Positions 51,897 through 61,921 of a stretch of DNA of 64,000 bases are shown in pieces (the first letter of the stretch is position 1; each line of letters starts with the position of its first letter). Source of the stretch: CAZKAP01 sp964550895 (GTDB lineage: Bacteria > Bacteroidota > Bacteroidia > Flavobacteriales > Flavobacteriaceae); contig CAZKAP010000014.1 in the NCBI GenBank assembly GCA_964550895.1, positions 1-64,000 of the forward strand. Reading direction: 5' to 3'. The notes beneath the pieces were generated by a model. That model saw only the letters and a list, made by a program, of their open reading frames with translations. It was not told where the DNA came from and did not search any database. The position numbers and the translations under genes were made by a program.

Positions 51897-54800
51897 CTAT
51901 TCTCGTTTTAATCGGTAGACTTCCAGTTTACTATCATTGAAGGCTACTAAGATAAACCGTTGTCCCTGAATTTCAAGGAGTCTTAGTTCACGTGCGCTTT
52001 TTTGCTGCCAATCGAACCCCAGGTCCGACCCCGATATAACATTTCCTTCGGGATCCAGTAGTGCCCCGGGAAAGCTGTCGAATCTGCCCTGATAGGGCTT
52101 TACGCCGAAGTAATTCCCCGCAGCCAGTAATTCAAGGCCCGGGTCCCCATCGGCCTCCAGGGCGAGCATATCCATGATGGGGGCCACCTGCAGGAGCTCC
52201 GGGAATTCCTGGAATTCGAATGAGCCCCCCTGGTTAATCAGTACCCCGGTTCGCAATTCCTCCACTTCCCAGACCTCGGCACCCTTCAGTATTTCCCGAT
52301 CGAATATGCCATCCATGTCCTGGCCCGCAAAGTCCTTGTAATTCGGGAATTTTTTCCGGAGGTAGGGGAGCTGTTTGGCCAGATCGTCAAAAGCGTAAAT
52401 GGGGAAGTAGGAACCCTCGCGGTAGGAACAGACCACCGATTCGGAAGTACCGTTATTGTCGTAGTCGGCCGTATACATCCGCAAGGGATATCGACGGCTG
52501 GCCGTGAACTTGGTGTTTAGTCCCCAGTTGCCGACCGCATAGTCAAGGTCACCGTCCCGGTCCCAGTCTATGGGTTCTATGCATTCCCACAATCCGCTGG
52601 GCAGATCGGTGGGAATTTCTTCGAGTCGGTTGGCTTCGTTGAGGGCGAACAGACGGGGTGGCATCCACTCGCCTACCACCAGGAGTCGTGCCGGATATTC
52701 CGGGGTAGCCGGAATCCAGCTTGCCGCCGTAGGCATGCCTGTAAATTCCAGAGACTGGAGGATTCGGTATTCCCCATTGCTGTTTTCGAGCAGGTACGAA
52801 CTGGCCGGTAGCCCGAACTTTCCGGTCAGCGTCTGTATGCCGAGGAAGAGGTCCAGATCCCCGTCCCCGTCGAAATCGAAGGGTTCGATTACCGAGGTGT
52901 TGCCGTGAATTTCGGGCAGGGATGCGGAGATCCAGTTTCCATCATCCGTCTGCCGGAAGTGGTTGTCGATCAGAGAACGGGACTTGCCGAAGAAATCCGC
53001 TCCTGCCGAACCCAGAACCAGCGCATTGTTCCCATCGTTGTGCAGATCTGCGAGTGTACCGGAGACCCATTCCTTGACGGAATCCCTTCGGATCACTTTG
53101 GGGAGTTCAACGGATACAAACAGGCTGTCCGTGCGGGCGAAAGCCCGGGCCGGAATGAACTTCGATCCACCGAGGAGGATATCTTCCTGCCCGTCTCCGT
53201 CCAGGTCGCCCGTCAGCAGCAGGGGGCCACGATCGGCTACGCTGAAAGGGATCAGGGGTTCCCTGTTGAAATGTATGTAGGGGTCCTCCTCGTGGGTGTA
53301 GTCCAGGCCCAGGGCCAGGCTGTCCTTTTCGAAGCGCAGGGGCAAGGACGTAGATTTCCGCATAGCTGTTAACCATGGGGACGAGGGCATAACATCCTTC
53401 GGCTCATATTCCAGGATCAGGGTCTGATTTACCGCGGTTTGTCCGAGGAGTTGGGTGGTGCCGTCGGGCCAGTATATCCGGATCGAATCCAGTGCTTTCA
53501 CGGAGCCCAGCCCTAAGTGTATGAGCGGTTCGTTGGACGACTGAAAGCCCCTGGAGGGGATGAGTTCGCTGTAGATCAGGCGGCCATTGGCATAGCCGGT
53601 CAGTTGGGTTCCGATGCCCCAGGTGTTCTTCGCGGGGCCTTTCAGACGGACTTTCAGGTAGGCACCCTGCTGATCCGTGGTATTGATCAGAATCTGGGCC
53701 GGGGAATTGAAGTTGTTGATCACCAGGTCGAGGTCGCCATCCCCGTCCAGGTCGGCATGGGCCGCGGCCCCGGAAAGCGAGGGCTCTTTTCCGAGCCAGT
53801 CCGACGATTTATCGAGGAATACCAGGCTCCCGGTTCCCTTGAAAATACGGTTGACCTCCGCGCCTTCAGGCATGAGGTCGAGGGCCTTACGGTCGACCAG
53901 AGAAGTATTGTCGAGTTTGTTCTGTATTTGTTCGTTGGATACATACCGCACAAAGTCAAGATCGTTCGGGCGTCGGGCGATACCATTGGTCACGAAGATA
54001 TCCTGATATCCATCCTGGTCGTAGTCCGAAACCAGCGTGGTCCAGCTCCAGTCGGTGGCGGCCAGGCCGCTCATCAGGGCTGTCTCCAGGAATTGTCCGT
54101 TGGGCTGATTGACATACAGCATATTGCGCGAGAATTGGTAGTGATAGCCGTACTGCTGGGTGCGCATGCGCTGAACCTGGATGTTGTCATCGCCCTCACT
54201 CGATTTGAGTACTTTTTCCCGATCGGGGAGCATATCCAGTGATATCAGGTCGGGGAAACCATCGCCATTGATGTCTGCCGCATCGTTACCCATGGAGAAA
54301 CGCGAAGTATGTCCGAAGAACTCACGCATGCACTCCCGAAAGGTGCCATCTCCCTGATTCAGGTAGTAGTAGTCGTCCTCGTGAAAGTCATTCCCGACAT
54401 AGATATCCGGAAACCCATCCCTGTTGAAATCCGATATGCACAGTCCCAGACCATAGGCGTTGATTCCGCCGTATAGTCCGGCCTCTTCGCTCACGTCGGT
54501 AAACCGGCCCCCGTCGTTTCGAAGCAGGCGGTCCCCGGTTTCGTAATCCCTTTCGTTGCGCAGTGATGCCTTCCCGAATGATTCCTGGGTGTGGACGGCG
54601 TGGTTTAGCAGATACAGATCCAAGTCTCCGTCCCGGTCGTAGTCAAAAAAGGCCGCCGAGGAGCTGAAGGTATCGTAATCCAGACCGTAACGGGCCGATT
54701 CCTCGCTAAAGGTTCCATCTCCCTGATTGATATAAAGCTCGTTGTGACCATCGAAGCCCAGCAGGCCTACTACTGCACATACGTAGATGTCCAGCAGGCC

Positions 54801-55163
54801 ATCCCCATTGACATCCGCCATGGTCGCTCCGGTGTTCCAGCTGCTCTTGCCGGCAACCCCGGCTCGTTCGGTAATATCTTCGAAGGTGAGCCCGCCCTTG
54901 TTCAAATAGAGCTTATTATCGCCCTGATTGGAGCTGAAGAAGATGTCGGGCAGGCCGTCGTCGTTGATATCGCCCAGGGCCACGCCCCCTCCATTGTAGA
55001 AGTACAGGTAGTCCAGTATACTCAGTCCATCGGACTCCTCGGCTTTATTGGTGAATTCCACCCCGCTTTTGTCCGGGGAAAGCTCCCTGAATCGCTTCTC
55101 TCGTCCACAACTGGCGAGCAGAGACAATACGAGTATGGCGACACTTGGTTTAATCCAGTGCAT
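51897..55163 (-). CDS. VCBS/FG-GAP repeat lipoprotein with ASPIC/UnbV domain, copy A
   Basis: 1088 residues. Lipobox SLLASC (Cys19). The N-terminal half is a beta-propeller of FG-GAP/VCBS repeats with calcium-type DxNxDG motifs (DINDDGLPDIF, DVNGDGLLDIY, DFNRDGFPDIY). An ASPIC/UnbV domain follows (about residues 490-580, RGFQSSNEPLIHLGLG), and then a second set of FG-GAP repeats (DLDGDGQEDILLGG, DFDGDGDLDLFLG). CRTAC1-like architecture: extracellular, calcium-binding, function unknown. Its start overlaps copy B by 14 bases. The C-terminus is intact. Confidence 0.92.
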   Translation of the reverse strand: MHWIKPSVAILVLSLLASCGREKRFRELSPDKSGVEFTNKAEESDGLSILDYLYFYNGGGVALGDINDDGLPDIFFSSNQGDNKLYLNKGGLTFEDITERAGVAGKSSWNTGATMADVNGDGLLDIYVCAVVGLLGFDGHNELYINQGDGTFSEESARYGLDYDTFSSSAAFFDYDRDGDLDLYLLNHAVHTQESFGKASLRNERDYETGDRLLRNDGGRFTDVSEEAGLYGGINAYGLGLCISDFNRDGFPDIYVGNDFHEDDYYYLNQGDGTFRECMREFFGHTSRFSMGNDAADINGDGFPDLISLDMLPDREKVLKSSEGDDNIQVQRMRTQQYGYHYQFSRNMLYVNQPNGQFLETALMSGLAATDWSWTTLVSDYDQDGYQDIFVTNGIARRPNDLDFVRYVSNEQIQNKLDNTSLVDRKALDLMPEGAEVNRIFKGTGSLVFLDKSSDWLGKEPSLSGAAAHADLDGDGDLDLVINNFNSPAQILINTTDQQGAYLKVRLKGPAKNTWGIGTQLTGYANGRLIYSELIPSRGFQSSNEPLIHLGLGSVKALDSIRIYWPDGTTQLLGQTAVNQTLILEYEPKDVMPSSPWLTAMRKSTSLPLRFEKDSLALGLDYTHEEDPYIHFNREPLIPFSVADRGPLLLTGDLDGDGQEDILLGGSKFIPARAFARTDSLFVSVELPKVIRRDSVKEWVSGTLADLHNDGNNALVLGSAGADFFGKSRSLIDNHFRQTDDGNWISASLPEIHGNTSVIEPFDFDGDGDLDLFLGIQTLTGKFGLPASSYLLENSNGEYRILQSLEFTGMPTAASWIPATPEYPARLLVVGEWMPPRLFALNEANRLEEIPTDLPSGLWECIEPIDWDRDGDLDYAVGNWGLNTKFTASRRYPLRMYTADYDNNGTSESVVCSYREGSYFPIYAFDDLAKQLPYLRKKFPNYKDFAGQDMDGIFDREILKGAEVWEVEELRTGVLINQGGSFEFQEFPELLQVAPIMDMLALEADGDPGLELLAAGNYFGVKPYQGRFDSFPGALLDPEGNVISGSDLGFDWQQKSARELRLLEIQGQRFILVAFNDSKLEVYRLKRE

Positions 55164-58100
55164 AAACTCTCGGTTTTTCGTCGTTAACAGCGGCGAAGAT
55201 GTACTTTTCCCCTGTCCGGTCCCTGAAGACTTTCATGTACTTGACTTCTTCCCTGAGCCGAAGTCCGCTTCTTTTGGAATTCTGCCATTCGAAGGCCCCC
55301 TTTCCGTCCCCGAGCAGTACATGCCCGAATGCTGCATCCAAGCGGGAGAATTGGGGTTTGTACTCGAAATTGTTCCCTGCCAGCACCAGATCGGGATTCC
55401 CGTCCCGGTCGATATCCTCACAAACGATATCGCACACGCAGGAGAGCTGTACGCGGGGGGGCAATTTCTCGATGCGGAACTGACCCTCACCCTCGTTGTA
55501 GAGGACTGCCGATGCGGAATACCTGACTTCACGGATTAGGGCCCGATCGGTGATCTCTGGCGGAAACAATTCGTCTATGGATTTTGCCGCGTATTCCGAT
55601 GCCTTGAGGTTCTGCTTCTTCAGGGAAACCAGTTGGGCAGTGAGTTCGCTTTTCTGGTGAATGGGATAATCCCTGTCTTCCTGTCGTATGGTAACGATCT
55701 GTTCAATGGTACCGTTATTGTCGAAATCGTGCACATACATCCGCATGGGGAGTTCCTCACTGGGGCGGTAGTGCAGGTTTTCTCCCTGGTTACCCAGGAT
55801 CAGGTCCATATCCCCGTCTCCATCCATGTCTGTGGCTTCGATGGTATTCCACCAGCCCGAGAGGGAATCCAGAGTACCTTCCACCGGGTTCAGTCGTCTG
55901 CCGTTATTGCGGTACCAACGGGGCGTGCCCCATTCGGAGACGGTCAGCAGGTCTTCGCGTTGGTCACCGTCCATATCCACCCAGATGGCATCGGTGATCA
56001 TGCCGGCCTCCCGGAGGTAATATCCCCGGCGCTCTGTACTGTTGGTGAAGGTACCATCTCCCTGATTTTCGAGCAGGAGGTGATCCGGGCTTACTCCATA
56101 GACGCCGGGTACGGATCGTGAGCCGATAAATACATCCATATCTCCATCCTGATCGAAGTCGGAAGGCACGACCACCGAGGCATTGTGGAAGGTCGAAGGC
56201 AGTTCCTGTCCGGATGGGCTGAAGCGGCCGAATCCATCATTCAGGTAGAGGCGGGGACGGTAGGTCCTGGATACTTCAGTCTCATTTCCTCCGCTACCGA
56301 CCATGAGATCTGCATCGCCATCCCCGTCAGCGTCGAAGAAAGCGGCCGCCGTGTCTTCAAATTCTTTGTCTTTACCGAAGGCAGATTGAGAGAAGGGGCG
56401 CAGATTGCCTTTTCCCCTGTTGATCAGGATCGTTCCTTCCTGACCCCGCGCGCCCCCGACGTACAGGTCCTCGTGGCCATCTCCGTTGACATCCGCCACG
56501 GCCAGGGCGGGCCCTTCCTGCGAAAGCTTGGAGTAGATAAGACCCTCGTGATCGAAGTCGTTGAATTCGTTTTCCTCGTGAGGACGGAGCCTGTCGTTGG
56601 CGATTTCCCTAAGCAGGGGTTCCACCGTCCGCTCGCTAATCGGGAGGTAAACCGGAAGTCCGGAATCATAGTCTATTTTCAGGTGCTGTCCTGCCTGCAC
56701 ATCCGTAAGCAGCCGAGTGCGCCTGTCGGGGAAGATTATGCGGACCGAGTCCACACCTTGGGTCTGGCCGAGTCCGAGGTGAAGGGTGTAGTCCACCGAG
56801 GACTGAAAGCCCCGGGAAGGGATGAGTTCCTGCCGGACTTGTTGCCCGTCAAAATAGAAGATGGCGGTAGACCCTATCGCAAAAGGATTCTTTCCATAGC
56901 CCGATAGGCTCAGCCTCAACGAATTATTGCCCTTCTTCTCGCTGTTATTGCGATACACATAGGTCTCAGCATTTACATTATTGATCACCAGATCCAGGTC
57001 ACCGTCGTTGTCCAGGTCGGCATAGGCCGCCCCGTTGGACATGGTCTTCTTCTCGAAGCCCCATTCCCTATTGGCATTGGAGAAGGTGATGTCCCCGTTG
57101 TTGCGGAAAGCGTAATTGGGTTGAGGCTTAATGGGCATGCGCTCGATAATGGTATCGATGGATTCCTTCCTGCCTTCGAGCACCATCCGCTGTATGATTT
57201 CATTCGCGAAGAAATCCACGAAATCCAGATCCGTCAGGTCGTGGTTGATGCCATTGGTGACAAATATATCCTTGAAGCCGTCGTTATCCATGTCGAACAT
57301 CAGTCCCGCCCAGCTCCAGTCCGTCGCATCGATGCCGCTGTAATAGGCGATCTCCGAGAAGGTGCCATCGCCGTTATTCAGTTGCAGGGTATTCTGAATG
57401 TACTGCTGGTAAAAGTCCTTGCTCTGCTTGAGTTTGAATACATTGTAGCCTTCGAACTCCATAACGGACTTGACGCGTTGTTCGGGTTCGGGCAGCATAT
57501 CGGTGATGAATATATCGTTCTGACCATCGTTGTTGATGTCTCCTATGTCGATACCCATGGCCGACAGGCTCAGGTGAGAGGTCCAGTCCTTGATCTCCTC
57601 GGAAAAAGTTCCGTCCTTCTGGTTGATATACAAGTAGTCGCGCTCGTAGAAATCGTTGGAGACGTAGATATCGGGATAGAGGTCATGGTTCAGGTCGGTC
57701 ACGAGTACTCCCAGTCCAAAACCGATCAAACTGCCGTAAATTCCGGCCTCCTGACTGACATCCACGAATTTCCCATCGTCGTTGCGAAGCAGCATATCGC
57801 CAACTCCCTTGAAGATATGCGGTACACCTTCCCAGTCCTGGGCACGTACTTCGCGCTGTTCGGCATACCCGAGGCTACTCACCGGTATATTGCTGTTGTT
57901 GAGGATATAGGCATCGAGGTCACCGTCCAGGTCGTAGTCGAAGAAACTGGCATGGGTCGAGAAGCCGGTTTCGGCCAGATTATAGCGTTCGGCCTCTTCC
58001 GTAAAGGTCAGGTTGCCCTGATTGATGTAGAGATCGTTATCGTGGTTATTTCCCTCCAGATTGCCCGCGTTGCTCACATAGATGTCCAGCAGGCCATCCC

Positions 58101-58491
58101 CGTTGATGTCGGCCATGGTTACCCCGGTGGACCAGGGCTTAGTACCCCCGACACCGGCCTGTTCCGTGATATCTTCGAACTGTAAGTTACCCTTGTTCAG
58201 GTATAACTTGTTGGGTTTCATGTTCGCGGTCAGGTAGACGTCGGGAAGGCCATCGTTATTGATGTCCCCGATGGCTACTCCACCCCCATTGTAGAAATTT
58301 CGGTACTTAAAGATGTTGAGCTCCTTGCCGTTCTTGATTTCATTCACGAATTCCACCCCGGTCTCTTTGGGAGGCAGTAAGGTGAACAGCGTCTCCTGTT
58401 GCTGCTGTTCCGCCTCGGGTTTATGGTCTTTTTTACACCCGACAAACAGGGACAAAAGGGCGATCAGTATAGCCGTGTTGAAAGTTTTCAT
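55150..58491 (-). CDS. VCBS/FG-GAP repeat lipoprotein with ASPIC/UnbV domain, copy B
   Basis: 1113 residues. Lipobox SLFVGC (Cys19) followed by KKDHKPE. Same order of modules as copy A: N-terminal FG-GAP propeller (DINNDGLPDVY, DINGDGLLDIYVSNAG), ASPIC/UnbV (SRGFQSSVDYTLHLGLG, about 520-600) and a second propeller (DVNGDGHEDLYVGG, DADGDGDADLMVG, DFDQDGDMDVFIG). The paralogues share FYNGGGVAIGDINNDGLPD-type N-termini but differ throughout, so duplication is old. Overlaps copy C by 4 bases. Confidence 0.92.
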   Translation of the reverse strand: MKTFNTAILIALLSLFVGCKKDHKPEAEQQQQETLFTLLPPKETGVEFVNEIKNGKELNIFKYRNFYNGGGVAIGDINNDGLPDVYLTANMKPNKLYLNKGNLQFEDITEQAGVGGTKPWSTGVTMADINGDGLLDIYVSNAGNLEGNNHDNDLYINQGNLTFTEEAERYNLAETGFSTHASFFDYDLDGDLDAYILNNSNIPVSSLGYAEQREVRAQDWEGVPHIFKGVGDMLLRNDDGKFVDVSQEAGIYGSLIGFGLGVLVTDLNHDLYPDIYVSNDFYERDYLYINQKDGTFSEEIKDWTSHLSLSAMGIDIGDINNDGQNDIFITDMLPEPEQRVKSVMEFEGYNVFKLKQSKDFYQQYIQNTLQLNNGDGTFSEIAYYSGIDATDWSWAGLMFDMDNDGFKDIFVTNGINHDLTDLDFVDFFANEIIQRMVLEGRKESIDTIIERMPIKPQPNYAFRNNGDITFSNANREWGFEKKTMSNGAAYADLDNDGDLDLVINNVNAETYVYRNNSEKKGNNSLRLSLSGYGKNPFAIGSTAIFYFDGQQVRQELIPSRGFQSSVDYTLHLGLGQTQGVDSVRIIFPDRRTRLLTDVQAGQHLKIDYDSGLPVYLPISERTVEPLLREIANDRLRPHEENEFNDFDHEGLIYSKLSQEGPALAVADVNGDGHEDLYVGGARGQEGTILINRGKGNLRPFSQSAFGKDKEFEDTAAAFFDADGDGDADLMVGSGGNETEVSRTYRPRLYLNDGFGRFSPSGQELPSTFHNASVVVPSDFDQDGDMDVFIGSRSVPGVYGVSPDHLLLENQGDGTFTNSTERRGYYLREAGMITDAIWVDMDGDQREDLLTVSEWGTPRWYRNNGRRLNPVEGTLDSLSGWWNTIEATDMDGDGDMDLILGNQGENLHYRPSEELPMRMYVHDFDNNGTIEQIVTIRQEDRDYPIHQKSELTAQLVSLKKQNLKASEYAAKSIDELFPPEITDRALIREVRYSASAVLYNEGEGQFRIEKLPPRVQLSCVCDIVCEDIDRDGNPDLVLAGNNFEYKPQFSRLDAAFGHVLLGDGKGAFEWQNSKRSGLRLREEVKYMKVFRDRTGEKYIFAAVNDEKPRVYALD

Positions 58492-61400
58492 TCCTTACCC
58501 ATCTTCAGGGCCCTCAGGGGGCCATTATTGATTCCAATTACTATCAAAGTTCCGTTTTCGGTTGGCAGCCCTTCCATAGAACGGGCGGCTCCGATTCTCG
58601 TTCCCAGAGGCCTGACCTGCCATTCTTCACTCGCAAGGGGCACCTCCATGACCAGCCCCACCATTCCGTCCAGTCTGCCGATCTGAGTGCTGAGTTCGTA
58701 ACGGTTACCGGTAGCGAGGACTTCTTTCCTGAGGTCACCGTCCATATCGGTTACCGCGAAGGCCTCTATGCTTCCCAATTGTGCCAGATCTGGAAGGGGG
58801 TGAAATTCGAGCCGGCCATCTCCCAGGTTAATCAGGTACCCGCTTCTCAGTTCCGTTACTTCTTCCTGTCGGGCCTGCTGCAGCTGCTCTTTGCCAAATA
58901 TATCGGACAAATCGGCCCGTGCAAAATCGGCATAACTCAGGAAGCGCTTGTTGATCGCGGGTAGTTGCTTGCTCCAGATTTCCTTGGAAATCAGAGGCGT
59001 TTCCTTCGCTTCCACGTAATGGGTCACCAGTACTTCTTCTGTACCGTTATTGTCGAAGTCCAATTTATACAGGCGAAGAGGTTGTTCGCCCGAAGCCCTC
59101 AGCTTGCTGTTGAGCCCCCAGTTGCCAAGCAGTACATCCAGGTCTCCATCACCATCCAGGTCGGTACAGTGCACCGCATTCCATAAGCCTGATCCGGGAT
59201 GTCTGGCATGGTCTGCCTGTTTGCTGAATTTTTCGCCGTCGTTCCAAAGAATAAGCGGCTTCCCCCAATGAACCGAAAGAACGATGTCGGGATAACCGTT
59301 GCCGTCGAGGTCGGCCCAGTCGCTGTCGGTGATCATCCGTTCGACGGTGAGCTCTTCGGCCTTATTCGACGTTACATCGGTAAACTCGCCCTGTCCGTTA
59401 TTGTTCAGGAGAAAGGATCGTTCACCTTGGCCGAACTCGCGGGCCTTGGCCAGCCCGGTGATCAGCAGATCGGCATCTCCGTCTCCGTCGTAGTCGGCTA
59501 CGCTGAGGTCGGAAGCCTGGATTTCAATGGGCCCCAGGGCTCCCTCTTTGAATTCCAGGGTATTTCCTGTATTGAGGTAGAGCCTGGGTGCGATGGCCTC
59601 ACCCAGACGAAATTCATTCCCGGCACTCGCAATGGCCAAATCCGGCAGGCCGTCGGAATTGAAGTCCGCGATTTCTACGGCAACATCCTCGTTAATGGCA
59701 GGATGTTCGCTGAGCCAATCATCCTGTTTCTCCCATTTTCCATCGGAAGTCTGGATCAGGACAGCAGTTTGCTGGCCCTTACCGCCGCAGATAACCAGGT
59801 CAATCCTGCCATCCCCGTTGAGGTCGCCGGAAGCGAGATCCGGACCTTCGTTGGACAGGCCATAGGGAATCAGGGGAGAACGGTCGAAATCCAGAGTGGG
59901 CGGATCGCTGTGTACAAAGTCCACGAGGCTGTCCATGGGGGTTATCCGGTAGGATTCCCCGATGCCGGGCCGCGTTGGATAAGATCGAATGGCCTTAGGG
60001 TCGTAGGAAAGTATCTGATGCCTGCCGGTCTGGATGTCGTAAAAGACCTGACGACCGTCCCATGGCCAGTCTATGGCCACGGAATCCAGACGGGTATGGG
60101 TGCCAAGCCCGAAATGCAGGCGATTGCTCAGGCTGGAGAGGTAGGCGTTGGATGGAAAAAGGGACGCCGTCTGAACCGAATCGGCGTAGTACAACGTGGC
60201 CCTTGCGCCTACGCCCTTGCTGTTCCTCTCGTGCCCCTTAAATTCCAGAGATACCCAATTGCGTGCGGGAAGGCGGTTCTCCCAGATCTCTACGGGTCCG
60301 TTGGTGGAACTGCTGACCAGATCGAGGTCGCCGTCGTTATCCAGATCGGCATAAATCCCGCCCTGACTGAAGCCTTTCTCCGGTTTCATCCATTCCCCGG
60401 TCTTATTTTCGAAAGGAAAGCGGCCCGGATTTCGATACACGAGATTGGCCACCTTTTTTTCGGGTATGGCCCGGATCAAATCCATATGATCCTCCAGTGA
60501 AGTACTCACGATTTTCTTTTGCATTTCCTTGGCCGAGATGAAGTTGATGAAGTCCATGTCGTTGGTAGCCCCCAGTATTCCGTTGGTGATGAACAAATCT
60601 TTCCAGCCGTCGTTATCCAGATCGGGGGCGAGTACGGACCAGGACCAGTCCGTAGCCGCTATATCCGCCAGGAAACCCGCCTCGGCGAATTGCAGCCCGC
60701 CCAGGTTCAGGTTAAGGGTGTTCTGCATGTACTGAGGATGGTATCCGCTCCTGAGGTAATTGCGGTAGGTGGAGTAGGGGTATTCCTGTCCGGAAGTCAT
60801 ATAGGTTTCCCGATCGCGGGGTAACATATCCAGTGATAATATATCCTCCCTTCCATCCCGGTTCAGGTCCGCCACCGTATTGCCCATGGAGAAATGGGTG
60901 GTATGGCCGAAGAACTGATCCCCCTCGCTGAGCAATTCCCGGAAACGGCTGCCATCCATGTTGATATAGCAATAATCATTTTCGTAGAAGTCGTTACCTA
61001 TGTAGAGGTCCGGAAGAGAATCCCCGTCGAAATAACCCGCGGAAATACCGAGGCCGTAGCCCGACTTGCCCTGGTAAATACCTGCCTCCTCGCTCACTTC
61101 CACGTACCTACCGTCCTGGCATTCGAAAAGCACATCCCCGTATTCCGGGTGGAAGCTGCTGCGTTGGCTGCCTTTGCCATAGGTGCGGTTGGGATGTATG
61201 GAGTGGTTCAACAGGTAAAGGTCCAGATCGCCATCCCGGTCCTTGTCGAAAAACGCCGCATGGGTAGAGTATCCTTCGAAGTCCAGGCCATAGGCTCCGG
61301 CCTGTTCGGCGAATCGGGGGATTCCATTGCGATCCAAGCCCTGGTTTACATAAAGGAGGTTATGGCCGTTATTGCCCGGGGCACCGCTGACCCGGCAAAC

Positions 61401-61790
61401 GTAGATATCCAGCAGGCCGTCTCCGTTGATGTCCACCTGAGTGACCCCGGTTGTCCACTCGCCCTGATTGTCGATACTGCTGCTTTCAGTGATGTCCTCA
61501 AATTCCCAGTTACCCTTGTTGAGGTAGAGGCGGTCGGCCACCTGATTGCCGCTGAAGTACAAATCGATCTTGCCGTCGTTATTGAAGTCACCTGCCGCAA
61601 TACCGCCTCCATTATAGAAATACAGATATCTGAGGATGTTCCATTCCTGGGTCTGGGTGAGCCGGTTTTGGAAGGTGATGCCGATCTGATCGGGTTTTTT
61701 GCTTATGAAAGGGGTCTCCTCACGACCGCAGGAGGTCATGAAGAGTAGACTGAGAAAAAACAGGGTGAGGTGCCTTTTTTTCATACCCAT
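58488..61790 (-). CDS. VCBS/FG-GAP repeat lipoprotein with ASPIC/UnbV domain, copy C
   Basis: 1100 residues from ATG 61790, or 1098 from ATG 61784. Lipobox LLFMTSC. Module order as in copies A and B: FG-GAP propeller (DFNNDGKIDLYFSG, DINGDGLLDIYVC), ASPIC/UnbV-like (SNAYLSSLSNRLHFGLG) and second propeller (DLNGDGRIDLVICGG, DYDGDGDADLLITG). The ASPIC motif is the most divergent of the three (SRGFQSS has become SNAYLSS). First gene after the SusD terminator. Confidence 0.92.
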   Translation of the reverse strand: MGMKKRHLTLFFLSLLFMTSCGREETPFISKKPDQIGITFQNRLTQTQEWNILRYLYFYNGGGIAAGDFNNDGKIDLYFSGNQVADRLYLNKGNWEFEDITESSSIDNQGEWTTGVTQVDINGDGLLDIYVCRVSGAPGNNGHNLLYVNQGLDRNGIPRFAEQAGAYGLDFEGYSTHAAFFDKDRDGDLDLYLLNHSIHPNRTYGKGSQRSSFHPEYGDVLFECQDGRYVEVSEEAGIYQGKSGYGLGISAGYFDGDSLPDLYIGNDFYENDYCYINMDGSRFRELLSEGDQFFGHTTHFSMGNTVADLNRDGREDILSLDMLPRDRETYMTSGQEYPYSTYRNYLRSGYHPQYMQNTLNLNLGGLQFAEAGFLADIAATDWSWSVLAPDLDNDGWKDLFITNGILGATNDMDFINFISAKEMQKKIVSTSLEDHMDLIRAIPEKKVANLVYRNPGRFPFENKTGEWMKPEKGFSQGGIYADLDNDGDLDLVSSSTNGPVEIWENRLPARNWVSLEFKGHERNSKGVGARATLYYADSVQTASLFPSNAYLSSLSNRLHFGLGTHTRLDSVAIDWPWDGRQVFYDIQTGRHQILSYDPKAIRSYPTRPGIGESYRITPMDSLVDFVHSDPPTLDFDRSPLIPYGLSNEGPDLASGDLNGDGRIDLVICGGKGQQTAVLIQTSDGKWEKQDDWLSEHPAINEDVAVEIADFNSDGLPDLAIASAGNEFRLGEAIAPRLYLNTGNTLEFKEGALGPIEIQASDLSVADYDGDGDADLLITGLAKAREFGQGERSFLLNNNGQGEFTDVTSNKAEELTVERMITDSDWADLDGNGYPDIVLSVHWGKPLILWNDGEKFSKQADHARHPGSGLWNAVHCTDLDGDGDLDVLLGNWGLNSKLRASGEQPLRLYKLDFDNNGTEEVLVTHYVEAKETPLISKEIWSKQLPAINKRFLSYADFARADLSDIFGKEQLQQARQEEVTELRSGYLINLGDGRLEFHPLPDLAQLGSIEAFAVTDMDGDLRKEVLATGNRYELSTQIGRLDGMVGLVMEVPLASEEWQVRPLGTRIGAARSMEGLPTENGTLIVIGINNGPLRALKMGKE

Positions 61791-61801
61791 TCGACAACCG
61801 T

Positions 61802-61832
61802 TAAAGTTACGAAATCGCCCAGCCCTTAGAAA
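61802..61832 (-). promoter_or_regulatory. Weak candidate promoter for VCBS copy C
   Basis: On the minus strand, TTTC (61832-61829), a 19-base spacer, and TAACTTTA (61809-61802), each one base off consensus (TTTG and TAnnTTTG) but correctly spaced and 12 bases before the ATG at 61790. It lies after the SusD terminator, so it could give the VCBS block its own transcript. Confidence 0.35.
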
Positions 61833-61870
61833 TCTTATCCCGTTAAAGCTTACTAATTTCCGGTATGACG

Positions 61871-61900
61871 AAAAAAAAAGGGCGCCATCGGCGCCCCTTT
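61871..61900 (-). terminator. Intrinsic terminator between susD and the VCBS genes
   Basis: GGGCGCC (61880-61886), a three-base loop, and GGCGCCC (61890-61896). On the minus strand the hairpin is followed by nine T. It lies 22 bases after the SusD stop and 81 bases before the VCBS C start, with no other gene between. It should lower or stop transcription from susCD into the VCBS block. Confidence 0.88.
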
Positions 61901-61921
61901 GATAGGTTTATTCAGGTATTC

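Noticed and set aside
59199..60500. 433-codon open frame antisense to VCBS copy C
   Set aside because: It mirrors the FG-GAP repeat codons (GC-rich, Asp/Gly rich) and lacks any recognisable motif; similar shadows occur opposite copies A and B (for example 53517-54242 and 57121-58185).
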